This document shows, piece by piece, positions 35,903 through 46,742 of a DNA stretch of 64,000 nucleotides (its first letter is position 1; each line of letters opens with the position of its first letter). Location of the stretch: contig OZ037768.1 of NCBI GenBank assembly GCA_964035545.1, positions 18,393,700 through 18,457,699 of the forward strand, in the 5' to 3' direction. Position numbers and translations under genes: made by a program. The DNA is from Bugula neritina (lineage: Eukaryota > Bryozoa > Gymnolaemata > Cheilostomatida > Bugulidae). The notes under the pieces are model-generated. The model was not told the DNA's origin. It made no database searches and was given only the letters and a program-made list of their open reading frames with translations.

Positions 35903-36621
35903 CAACTCACTGCCACCTCTCAAACACAGAGAACTTTCAGCTCACACCTATAAAAGAAATGATTTACAAAAACATTGAACAAATTTAATAAAGCTACCGT
36001 TTTATGAGCACATTAGACAAACCAGTCATTTTCAATGAGAAATCAGCTTTATTAGAGCTTGATACACAAAAATCTAGAAAAATATAACAATCATTATTTT
36101 TTAAAACTAATGGCCTATTTGATTTTCGAGTTTATTTAATACAGAGCAAACTTATGAGTTGCAAACAAAACTATTTAACTATTAAGAAGTGCAGCGATCA
36201 TATATTAACTTTTATATTTAACATAAAACACCCATTTTTGCATTCATTACTAATAACAGTAATGCCGATGGGATTATTAAAATAAAAACTTTAGCCAAAA
36301 AGATAATTGCTAAATATTGAATAATTATAAAAACCAGCTCTGAAAACAGCTACTAGCTATCTAATTTAAATTTATTACAAACATTCAATATTGTTAGCTT
36401 CTGTTTAAAGCTTTTATACACAAAAAACTATTGTAGCTGAATTATTTGTAATTTATATTAGTAAAACAAAATACTATGAAAGAAAATAAAAGAATAGTGC
36501 AATGGCCATCTGTAACAGTTATCTTTCTGATTACTACTACTGCCATTGACTATGCACTCATTAGACCTAAACTGATGAAATAAATAAAATTCAAACTTGT
36601 TAAATTCCATTTCACTTTTCA
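35903..36621. other. 5' flank of contactin copy B
   Basis: The first 50-60 bases match the copy A leader. Beyond that the sequence is AT-rich with no recognisable gene or promoter element. Confidence 0.4.
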
Positions 36622-36852
36622 GGTGATGGCGAACGGTGTCCAGCAAAAATGGCACAGGTAAAAGTGTCACAGGTAATAATGGCACAGGTAAAAATGGCAA
36701 CTGGTTCAATATTAGGGTTTGAGGTGGGGTTGGGTGTTAAGGATGCGGGTTTAAGGGTTTGAGTTTGGGAAAATTTAACATCAGCGTGCCATTTTGCTAC
36801 TTTTCCATTTATGCCCTTATTACCAGTGCCATTTTTACCTAAAATCGATGGT
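36622..36852. mobile_element. Inverted-repeat element with ggtaaaaatggcac arms
   Basis: The left arm repeats a roughly 15-bp unit (ggtaaaaatggcaca) several times; the right arm carries the same units inverted (gtgccatttttacc). Between them is a G-rich stretch with ttagggtttgagg and ggtttaagggtttg. A fragment of the right arm recurs in copy A intron 5. There is no coding potential; the proline-rich frame on the minus strand is just the repeat. Confidence 0.55.
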
Positions 36853-37199
36853 GAACATCATCAGCAAGAATATGGCTAATCTAGGATTTTGAATACTATT
36901 ATGAGCTGGTCTAATGCTTGAAACAGAACTGTTATCATAATCATCATGTGAAATTGTATGCATACTCATACTCACAGGCCATAAAAGCTCAAGGTGATAT
37001 AATTTTCAGTCATAATTATTTATTATAATATTAAATTTAATAGCTAATACTTTGTATCAGCGTACACTGACCCTGAAAGGAATTAACATCTGGACTAGTT
37101 GTAAATATTGCCTCAGTATACACTGATTCTGTAAAGAATGGACATCTGGACTAATGTAAATATTGTCTCAGTATAGCCAATGACCTTTGGACTAGTTGC

Positions 37200-37266
37200 A
37201 AAATCTTTCCATGGATTGATCTCGGATCGAACAATTTCGCTGAGATCGATCCATGGAAAGATTCTT
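37200..37266. repeat. Short near-perfect hairpin
   Basis: The arms aatctttccatggat(t)gatc and gatc(g)atccatggaaagatt are 22 bases each with one mismatch, separated by roughly 20 bases. Both arms contain the palindrome ccatgg. The unit stands alone just left of the large palindrome. Confidence 0.75.
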
Positions 37267-37431
37267 AACCTAAGTCATTTGGATAGTACACAGCAGATAG
37301 TGAAAAAGTCTCTTAGCCTACAACTGGTTAGCCATTAGTTTAATAAGAAGTAAAGTTGCACATTTCAACACAACTGTTTAAAGGTCAAACTATCCAGAAT
37401 AATATACATGCTAGTAACACTTATAAAGGGA

Positions 37432-37973
37432 AATAATTATAGTAATAGTAATACAGTTTTAGCTAAGTAATTATTAAATAATAACAATTTTAGTCTGAAT
37501 TCTTGTAATTATGTGATAATCAAAATTGTTTCTCTCAAACATGAGTTAATAACTAATGTAATGTATGATGATTATTAGGCTATCTTAACTTTTAAACTTT
37601 AACTTTAAGTTTGTGATTTAGTTTTACTTGCTAACTATAAGTATGTGCTAGTATTCACTATACGTCTTTGAGATGTTTAGCAACACTGCTGTTTCATATT
37701 ATCAATGAAAAACAGCGGCGTTGCCAAACCTGTCAATGGTGTGTAGTGGATACTAGCACATACTTAAAGTTAGCAAGTAAAACTAAATCACAAACTTAAA
37801 GTTAAAGTTTAAAAGTTAGGATAGCCTAATAATCATCATACATTACATTGATTATTAACTCATGTTTGAGAGAAACGATTCTGATTATCACATAATCACA
37901 AGAATTCAGACTAAAATTGTTATTAATTAATAATTACTTAACTAAAACTGTATTACTATTACTATAATTATTA
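37432..37973. mobile_element. Large palindrome, about 540 bp (fold-back element)
   Basis: The left arm (about 37432-37695) starts aataattatagtaatagtaa; the right arm (about 37715-37973) ends with its reverse complement. Arms of about 260 bases match with few changes, for example ggctatcttaacttttaaac against gtttaaaagttaggatagcc, and the unpaired centre is only about 20 bases. No open frame of note is present. It is either a fold-back/MITE element or an inverted duplication, and an RNA from it would form a long double strand. Confidence 0.8.
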
Positions 37974-39020
37974 GTTTTACTATTGAATTTAGTAGTAGTA
38001 ATACTATAACTACCAGTATGAGTATCACTACCAGTACAAATTAATGAATTATCTATTATGTTATTATCTAATAGTAATAGCTCTGACTCATAACACCCAC
38101 ACTGAAGGCGAGTCTGACAGTGACACTGACTCAGTTTGAGTTCCAGTTCTACTTCCAGTTTTAGTATAACTCACTATAACTATAATTATAGTATCAGTAT
38201 GACATTGACTACCACTTACACTATGACGTTGAGTATAACTATAAGATTAAGTATGAGCAGCAGTAAAACTAACTTGCAGTTACTGTTACTGATGAGTGAG
38301 TATCACTATGACTATCAGTATGAGAAAACTATGGCTATATTCATGACTATCGATATGACTATGAGTATCAGTACAGTGAGTATGAGACTCAGACTGACTC
38401 TCACTCTGAGTACAAAGTTAACTAATAACTGTACAACTACAACTAGTACTACAACTACAAGCCACAATGACAATTACAATAGCCAAGCATTAGCATTATG
38501 ATTATTCCATTAGCCTTAGAGTTAGACTTACTCTTACTCTTAGTATTACCTATTGGCTATTAGTATTACGACCATCACATTATGATTGAGTGATTATCAT
38601 TATGATTCACTATCACTAAGACATTGATGATTGACTATCACTATCACTATGAGTATGACTATGAGTATGATGATCAATATGAATATCAGCAGGACTATGA
38701 CTCTAAGAGTAAGAGTAACTGTAAGACTAAGAGTAACTGTAAGTCTATCACTCTATGACTATGAGATTGAGACTCAGACTTGAGTATCAGTATGACTATG
38801 TTTATTCATTATGATTATATGTATTGTATTTCACTGCTTATAGTATAACTATAAGTATAAGTATAAGTATAAGTATTTGTTTACCATTATCAATTATGAG
38901 CTTATCATTATATTTAAGTGTTACCTCGCTTTGCTTTGAAGGCCAGGCTAGAATGAGAATAACTGTGAGTTTTAACTACGTCACTTTTACTAGTCACTCT
39001 TTACAAATAGACTTATAGTT
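37974..39020. repeat. Degenerate act/agt/tat triplet tract, block 1
   Basis: Roughly 900 bases are made almost wholly of shuffled triplets such as agtatgactatgagtatcag, with no fixed period. The open frame inside it (Ser/Thr/Met-rich) comes from the repeat. A similar tract of the other strand sense is at 59395-60115. Confidence 0.75.
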
Positions 39021-42000
39021 GATGAGCTATGCTATATAAATTATAATCCTTTCAATTTCATTACTCTGGGTGACTCTGACTTTTACGACCTACTTTGATA
39101 TTCGTTCAGTTGCGCGATCTTGTCAGATTTGAGAGTTGTCTATCTATGATGAATTGCATATATGACAGATAATGATTATTGCCCTTGGGTCCGGCGTGAA
39201 ATGAAAATCATATACTAGTATAAAATTAAAATCGTATTTTATTGTAGTATATACGATGATTAATTGAGTAGTTTAAAATTCAAAGCCGATTCCAGTATCG
39301 CGTCTTCTTTGATTAAATTTGAAACTTTTTTTTTTTCTATTACAATCATCATTGGCATTAGAATTGCTACTAGAATAAATAAGAATTACAACATGAATAT
39401 TAATGGTCACATTGGTACATATTGCTATGTTATTATTAAAGTGTTGTTATATGTTGGGAGTTGATAGATTTATGTAATTCCTTGTATTTTGTAATACTAA
39501 TTTTAATTGAAACAAAAATGTCGAATCACTAATCTCAAAGTCAAATCTGTAATCAGAAATGTATTTCAAGTTCAACTTCAACTTTTACTTGTACTGCTAA
39601 TTAGTCTAGTAGGAGTTGCAGTTGTTACTTGTTAGCCTTGGTGCGGTGAAGTAAACTTAAACTAACTCCTAGTTTTATTTATTGTTAATGCTATCTTTAA
39701 TTTTATATTTAATTTTATGATTATTGTAATTCACTAATACTAATAGTAATAGTAATTGTAATTTAAATTAATATTTAATTTTATTAATATTAATCTTGTA
39801 ATTATTGACATTTACTTCTAAGTTTTTACTTCAAGCCTTAGTCTACGTCCTAGCCTGAGCTTGAGGATGACTTACAGTCACTAGAAGTAGAAGTAAATCA
39901 TCATAATAATCATAATTAATATTATATGATAATGATTGTAATTGCCAATAGCAAAAATAATGTGTGCTGTTAGTGTATCAGTATGATTATTGCTACCATT
40001 ACGTAATCATTATGATTATGGCAATACTTAATTATAACTTGAGCAAAGTTTTTTGAATGAATGTCAACTTAATGAGATATGACTAATAGCTTGGCTCTCT
40101 GCCCCCCCCCCACAATTATGAATTGAATAAACTCTAGCTAAAAGAAATCCTCTCAACAACTAACTTTCAAATGACCTTTAGATGTTTGGAAATCATGCAA
40201 CAATGTTTAAATATTTTTTAAAAGACTGATTTTCTAGCACAATTGTTCGAGAGAGTACTTCAATCTTCAAATATTTGAGTTCTGATGAATAATCTCAGAA
40301 TAGTTTTACCCCTGAAGATATTTTTTAATGAGATAAGCTGCAATGGTCAATTGTTGGCAGAGGATAAGACAAATCTAATGTTTCCATAATACTAGTGCTG
40401 CAGCTGCTTTGGTGTTATTCATCTACCACAATATTTTACTTATGCGAATGCAAGGTTGAGTGCATAAATAATTATAGCATTTTATGTAGCAAATGCATAA
40501 ATTTGCAACAAAGCATAATTATTCAATTTATATATTTCGACTGCTGAGTCATACCCCCTTAGGCTCTTAGTAACATGTAAACATAATACAAACTGAATAT
40601 TTAGTTTTAGTGCTACAGAAAGCTTTGCTTCTTTAGCAAAGAATTTAGTGCCTATAACATTGAGATGGTGTTTCAATTATGCCATTATAAAACCTTGGCT
40701 CATAAAACACAAGTGGTTACTACTAAAACTGAACCTATGTGAGTGTATTATAATATGAATTAATAAACGAATACCAGTAAGTTTGAAAATCATCAACAAT
40801 ATTTTTAAAAAAGAAACAGCTATTGAATTCAATGACAGCCAGTGTGGTGCCACCGTTGTTTGGCATTGTTCAATTCTAAATTTTGATATAAGCATGTTTA
40901 GCAACAGGGAAATACCAGCAGCTTTTGCCTATCTGATCATGAATAATCTACTACGATAGCCTCTGGGGATTTGTAGCACCTAAGAGGCTTCAATAATCTA
41001 TGGGTTTGAATACAATTATCATTTGAACTAAATAATGACGCAAATAGTAAACACAGTGACTTATCCTTTGTACTAAAGTTATAATTTTACTGCAAAGTTT
41101 CAATATTATGTTTGCTCTATGCAGAATGGTAGAAACAAGGTATATGAAAACTTTCTGTGTAGTTTGCATGGCTTTGAACCTCTATATTTTGTTGCAATTA
41201 AAGCAATGTTTTTCAGTCAAACTAGGTTTTCATAATCTTGTTTAAATATATTTGTTCCATAGTTGTTTAGGGGGAAGGTTTCATGGTAAATCAAATATAC
41301 AAATGACTTCATAATTATTCACCAATATTGTGCTAGTGTCGTGTACTCATCAGGGAATGTTTGCATGTGTTTTGAAATCAATCATATTTTGTGCCTTCTT
41401 GTGTTCTTTTTGAAAAGAAGTTATCGACAGTTTGCACTGGGGATTTCTTATTGCTATTTGATATGCATGTAAAGTATACAGTCTATTATGTATAAGAGGA
41501 AAAATATAACTAATCAGCTCTCAGAACAGATTCTTTCAGAAGTTCGAGTTATGGTGTAATCATACCATCTCCAATTGAAATTATCCTAACTTAGGTAATT
41601 GGATCTTATTTCCAAAGAATGGTTTCCTCATGTTACCTTATTGTTGTTGTTGGCTTCCTGTATGTCTTCAAAACTTGTGTAAGTTGCTTAGGATTAAGGC
41701 TGCGTATTTCTAAATTTGTAAAATTTTTTCTGATTGAATTAATAACTTTCCCTGATGCATCCAATGAATTCTAATTGATTACAATCACACTATTACTTAA
41801 TTAAGTTCTTGTCCATCAGGAAAAATCTATTCCCATTGTATAAGTTAAATGCCAGTGAACTCTACATGAATTTACCTTTGAATTTCAGGTTTCTCATTTA
41901 AAACTAAAAGCAGCGTCAGTTTCCACTCTACACTTTTTAATTAAATACTACTGATATAATATTATAGCTGCAATTTAAAATAATTATAATAATTTTTTTT

Positions 42001-43504
42001 CAGCTCAAATTGAGGTTAAACGCAACACTTCGAGTTCACAAAAAATGGTGGAAAATCTGATACTAAGACTCCTTAATTTTCAATTTATTTATATCAGCTA
42101 TGCAAATAAATAACATGTTATAATAATATTGTTTCACTATTGAAAATGCTATTGTTTATTTGCCATACTATACCTATATATACCAGGTTTATTTTTGAGT
42201 AACTGGCCGTCTACATTAGCCTACAAATAGCAAGACAAGCAAATTTATAGAGCCAAGGCACAATGACAAAAATAACTTAGGTATATATGCATAATTTCGA
42301 ATCATAGTATTCAATTTAGGGGCGAAATCAATTGTCTTAAAGATATACAAAAACTTTGGAGTGTGAGTTTCTATTTTGAAGCAATCTTGAATTTATATAG
42401 TGCTAGAGATGCAAATGGTAACTGGTCAATTATAGGCAAGCAGCTTAGCTATGTTATTAAGCAAGGGATAAAACTCAGCTAATGATAGTAAAAAAGTTCC
42501 AAGGGCTAGCAGTTTAAAATTACTTCTTAGCATTTTATGTTTAAAACGGTTGGCAGTAAATTGTGTGCTGTCAAAATAACCTTAGGTGGTTTGAAAAAGT
42601 GTATTTCTTCTAGATGGATAATTATTTTGTTCTAATAAAATATCTTCTGTACTAAGATCCCAATTATATACTACTAGACCTTCTCTATACAATTGATATT
42701 TTAGAGTTTGTCTCATGTGAGTATGGAACAAACCTGGCCTGCACCTTCACAACAGAAGTAATTTATATTTCTATCTCAGCTATTTAAAAGGTGTATGAAT
42801 TCAAGCCAGAGTGGTCAAATAAATCTAGAATTTGAAAACTCTGCATATAATATAATAATATAATCTACAAGTTTTAATATTACATGATGTACATATTCAT
42901 AGCAATGGAAACATTTTATCTGATGTCTGCATGAACAATACATGAAACGCTAACGATAAAATTTTACAAATTACAAGGAATCTTAATCTTTTATCTTTAA
43001 ATTCAATAGTCTGATCTGTTTTTGCATGGGTACAACTATACAGCTGTTGGTGAGTGTGTTATAGTGCGAGCTCACTACCAAGACTGACTATTTCAAATTT
43101 ATCAATGCCACTCTGGCTTTATGCTTTTAACTCCAAGGAAAAGTTTTTAAAAATTTCAGTTCAGTCTGCTAACTACTACCATTCAGTTTAAGAGGCTGTA
43201 TGCAAGCTCAAGTAAAACAAGAGTAATTTTTCATAATTTTATTGAAATTACACATACTATAAGCTATTCAACTTTTGGGTTGCAATCACTACATGGATTA
43301 TCTTTTTGAAGAATAATTGAGGTAGTCAAATTAGTTAATTTATGCAGATTAAATTTTCTACCTTAGTAAAAACAAGGAATAAATAGAAAGAAATGCAAAA
43401 CAATTTCTCAAACAAAACTTACAGCTGGTTGCTTATAGCAATGTACATTTATTTCCATTTCTTTAGGTAAATTATCCAGCATTGAAAAACTACCGGTCTA
43501 GCTG
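39021..43504. other. Intergenic AT-rich DNA
   Basis: There is no exon with supported splice sites, no RNA gene and no element with clear ends. It includes an att/taat-rich low-complexity stretch (about 39680-40030) and a run of ten C at about 40106. The last few hundred bases should include the 3' UTR of the receptor gene. Confidence 0.4.
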
Positions 43505-44581
43505 TCAATTACAGCATGGTAGAGATTTCTTGAATGATTTTCTGAATTCAGGTATAAATACTGTGTATATTACAGGATTTAACATACTATTTGAGTATCC
43601 CAGCCAAGTAAAGATATCTTTTGCATTAGGCGGAATCAGATTTTTGTTGAATGGTGTTATCACAGCATTCACAAAAAATGGCAGCCAACATACACAGAAT
43701 ACTCCAGTTATTATTAATAATATGCATAATGCTTTTCTTTCTCGTTTTTTTACTAGTTTCAGGCACTCGACTGATTTTTTATTCAAGAGTTGCTTTGTAG
43801 ATGGGTCAGTATTATTTGCCTTTGTGAAGGTTGATTCTAGCTTGGTACCATTAAAGCTTTCAGCGGGTGTTTCCTGTTGGTCCTTTATTGTCACTTCAGT
43901 TGCATTTCGTGAATATTCCCCACTTCTTTTTAGCAGTTTTTTGGAGCGTTTTCTCACGTGAAGAAACAGTTTTACATACACATAGATTAAGACTCCAGTT
44001 GGAATATAAAAAGCGGTTAGTGTTGAATAAACGGCTATGGCTAACTGTTGGCTGATAATACACCCCTTCCCATTTTTGTCTGGCTCTAATAATAACATGA
44101 CTAAGTTTGGCAAACAGACAACTGCTGGGGGTATGCTCCAGCAAACTCCCACAGCTATCTTTACAAATCTTCGTTGTTTTTTCTTGTCTCTAGAGTACGT
44201 TAAACTACTAGAATAGAAGAATGTATCCAAAGCAATAGCTACAAGATGAAGAATACTTGTGGTACAGAGTGTTAGGTCTGCCATTAAATAGACCATACAC
44301 ATAGCTTTACCAGCTATCCAATAGCCATATATTTGATAAATAGCTGCCATCGGAATTACAGTCATACCAACCAGTAAATCTGTAACTGCCAATGAAGAAA
44401 CTAACCTGTTCGCATATCGTTGCCTCAACTGGTGGTCGGTTCTTATTGCATTAATGACAAATATGTTGCCAACAATAGTACAGAAAGATATACAGCTTAT
44501 TGACAAGCCTGCTGCCAGCGCCATGTTCATATTCACTTCAGTGTTGGTGGCTGAAAATAACTCTATCGAACTGTTATTCAT
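43505..44581 (-). CDS. Rhodopsin-like (aminergic-type) G protein-coupled receptor with altered DRY motif
   Basis: A single-exon 358-residue seven-helix receptor, ATG at 44581, stop at 43505. Visible marks: N39 in TM1, LAVTD with D68 in TM2, Cys95 and Cys174 for the usual disulphide, D102 in TM3 at the amine-binding position (ADLTLCTTSIL), FYIP in TM5 with a Ser eight residues before the Pro, CWLPFF in TM6 (298-303), NPVIY in TM7 (335-339), and a C-terminal CC. The third loop is about 75 residues and very basic. The TM3 end reads DTF (119-121) where the family has DRY, so the G-protein-coupling Arg is Thr. Asp102 and the TM6 pocket suggest a biogenic amine ligand, but which one is not clear. 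Confidence 0.85.
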   Translation of the reverse strand: MNNSSIELFSATNTEVNMNMALAAGLSISCISFCTIVGNIFVINAIRTDHQLRQRYANRLVSSLAVTDLLVGMTVIPMAAIYQIYGYWIAGKAMCMVYLMADLTLCTTSILHLVAIALDTFFYSSSLTYSRDKKKQRRFVKIAVGVCWSIPPAVVCLPNLVMLLLEPDKNGKGCIISQQLAIAVYSTLTAFYIPTGVLIYVYVKLFLHVRKRSKKLLKRSGEYSRNATEVTIKDQQETPAESFNGTKLESTFTKANNTDPSTKQLLNKKSVECLKLVKKRERKALCILLIITGVFCVCWLPFFVNAVITPFNKNLIPPNAKDIFTWLGYSNSMLNPVIYTVFIPEFRKSFKKSLPCCN

Positions 44582-46742
44582 GTTTATATCTTCTAAGAGG
44601 TAAACTTTTAACAGGTTGCTTAGCTTTACGAAGATTTAATAAAAATGAAAGTACGAGCCCATTCAGACCTCAAGTTGCCAAGGTATTGATTGCATGTTTA
44701 TATGACAGCAACCAATCACATTCTGTTCTAGATTTACAACAAAGATAATTTCTCCAGTAGAAATAATTATTAACTGGGATTAGTAAAACATGATATTATG
44801 GTGTACAGCATAATAAGGAGTTTACATTGCCATTAAATTTGCTCTAGTATAAAGCAGCATATAAACATATTGAATGGGGTAATGCAGATTAGATAGTTTT
44901 AGAGTTGTTCCCGTTTGACTAGGTAAATTCTCCACATAACCTTACTATTGCAAGAAAATTCAATAGTTCTGGGAAACCTTCATATCGAACTACTCAACTT
45001 TAAAAACTGACTACCCGTACACATGAAGCACTGGGCTTTTTAAACCTCAACTCCACACTGTACCGTCTGTACGGAAGGTGTCATCCAGTAGAAGCTAGGC
45101 TAAATTTCCCACTCCGATGCTTTTTATTTATTTTGGTACAATATATATTTTCCGTGGAATTTATTTGAATGTTATTGAAATTTATAAATAAACTTGGATC
45201 AATTGTTTGCTATTTAGCGAATAAATAAATTTTTTTGATTTGCATTAACTTATTAATTTTGCATATTCTATACTTCTTGTTGTTTAAAAAAATATATTGT
45301 TTATAATTATTCATTAAAAGTAATGTCTATTATTAATGTACTACTGTTTCTTGCCCCACACAAATCCGTGAAAAGTGGGCTATTATTCCAGATACTTCAT
45401 ATTAGCAATCAATACAACATTTATAGGTATTATTATAGTACCAAAATAAAAAATAGCGTCTAACTGGGATGAAACTGTAGTAAGTTTTATTCTCTGCAAG
45501 ACTAGCCAGGTATCTCTCCCATCATGGAAGCTGATCCAATATTAGCATCACAAACTAATGCATCCAACATAAATGTAAAAGCCAAGCCATTTAACGATGG
45601 TTTTGCTCATTACATTTTAATAATATTACCGGCTCTTTTTATCACCCATCACTGCATTTCCAAGCTTCAGATTATGGGAATGGATTTATAATGTTTGAAA
45701 ACAGTGGCGTTGAAGCCATAAGTTCATGCAAATGGCAATCTCAAAATCATTAATTCGCATAATGCAAAATAATGAAAACAGGTGATCATAAATCTCTACC
45801 AATTACTCTTGACTGTAATGGCTTGGATAGCATACAACCAATCGAGTCAGCACTAATGATACAAAAACTTGCTCACTCTCAAGATCCAGAGTATCATCTA
45901 TACTCCTACTGCTATACTATGTAGCCTGCACTTATAAAAGGATATATTCAGCACGTTCATAATTATAATTACATTGAATAGAAAGTGTTGCAGAACATCT
46001 CCATAAACAAATTTTACACAGGCAACAAAACATTACAAGCTAAAACAGGTTCTATGCCTACACTCATTAGCAGCTTGAAAAAACAACATTTTTTCAGATA
46101 AACAAAAGGATGGGAGAAGATAAGTTACAGTGTGAATGATAACCAAATTAAAATAGCTTTGGGTTAAATATTGATTGAGTAGAAATACAGTTACACACTG
46201 TCTGTTATTAACTTATACCTTACAACTTTGTATTAACCATCAGTATAAATTGTTACAGTAACATAAGCTGAGCATATCTAAAATGTAATGTGTGTAATAA
46301 GCAACACAACTACTGCAACATTTCGTAAATAAAAACAAAAACAGTAATCCTCTAGTTTTAACAGATCGCTAGATTTTCCAGATATAAACCATGGGGGAAT
46401 GCTCCAACCTCACTGAAATCCAGTTTGATGAAGCTTACTCAAGATACAAACAAAAATTTCTTTTAATAATTGCCTACTGTTTCACTCTTACTAGGTGGAA
46501 ACTGATGCCTGAAAATTCTAATGAAGAATAGTAACGCTACAAAAGTCCACTTCCATCTACTGACAAAGCTAGAAGGCCACTTTCAGTTATAAGCCATGCC
46601 CAGAGTTCCAATAAAATATAATAAAACTGATAAATTCTAAGTTAATATTTTTTCCAGATGATTAGCTGATGGTTAGCAGCAATAACAGTCATTGGATGAA
46701 AATCATCCTACAGTTAAGGATGTATCCAGCGCTGCCTATAGT
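44582..46742. other. Intergenic region between the receptor and LIS1
   Basis: It contains a MITE copy at 45076-45476. Otherwise AT-rich with no supported gene. It should include the receptor's promoter and the LIS1 3' UTR. Confidence 0.4.
45076..45476. mobile_element. MITE-like inverted-repeat element, family 2 copy 2
   Basis: It follows the 4368-4857 copy base for base over long stretches (gctaggctaaatttcccact, attttggtacaatatatat, gccccacacaaatccgtgaa) with small deletions. Its ends are shorter and decayed (ggtgtcatcc ... gggatgaaac). Two copies with the same ends mark it as a repeat family. Confidence 0.75.

Noticed and set aside
38136-38501. 121-residue Ser/Thr/Met-rich open frame on the plus strand
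   Set aside because: It lies wholly inside the triplet-repeat tract and its composition follows from the repeat.
40104-40114. Run of ten C
   Set aside because: A lone homopolymer; possibly a sequencing-length artefact, with no supporting context.
43482-43961. 159-residue plus-strand open frame
   Set aside because: It is antisense to the receptor gene; its sequence has no domain marks and the minus-strand frame is clearly the real one.
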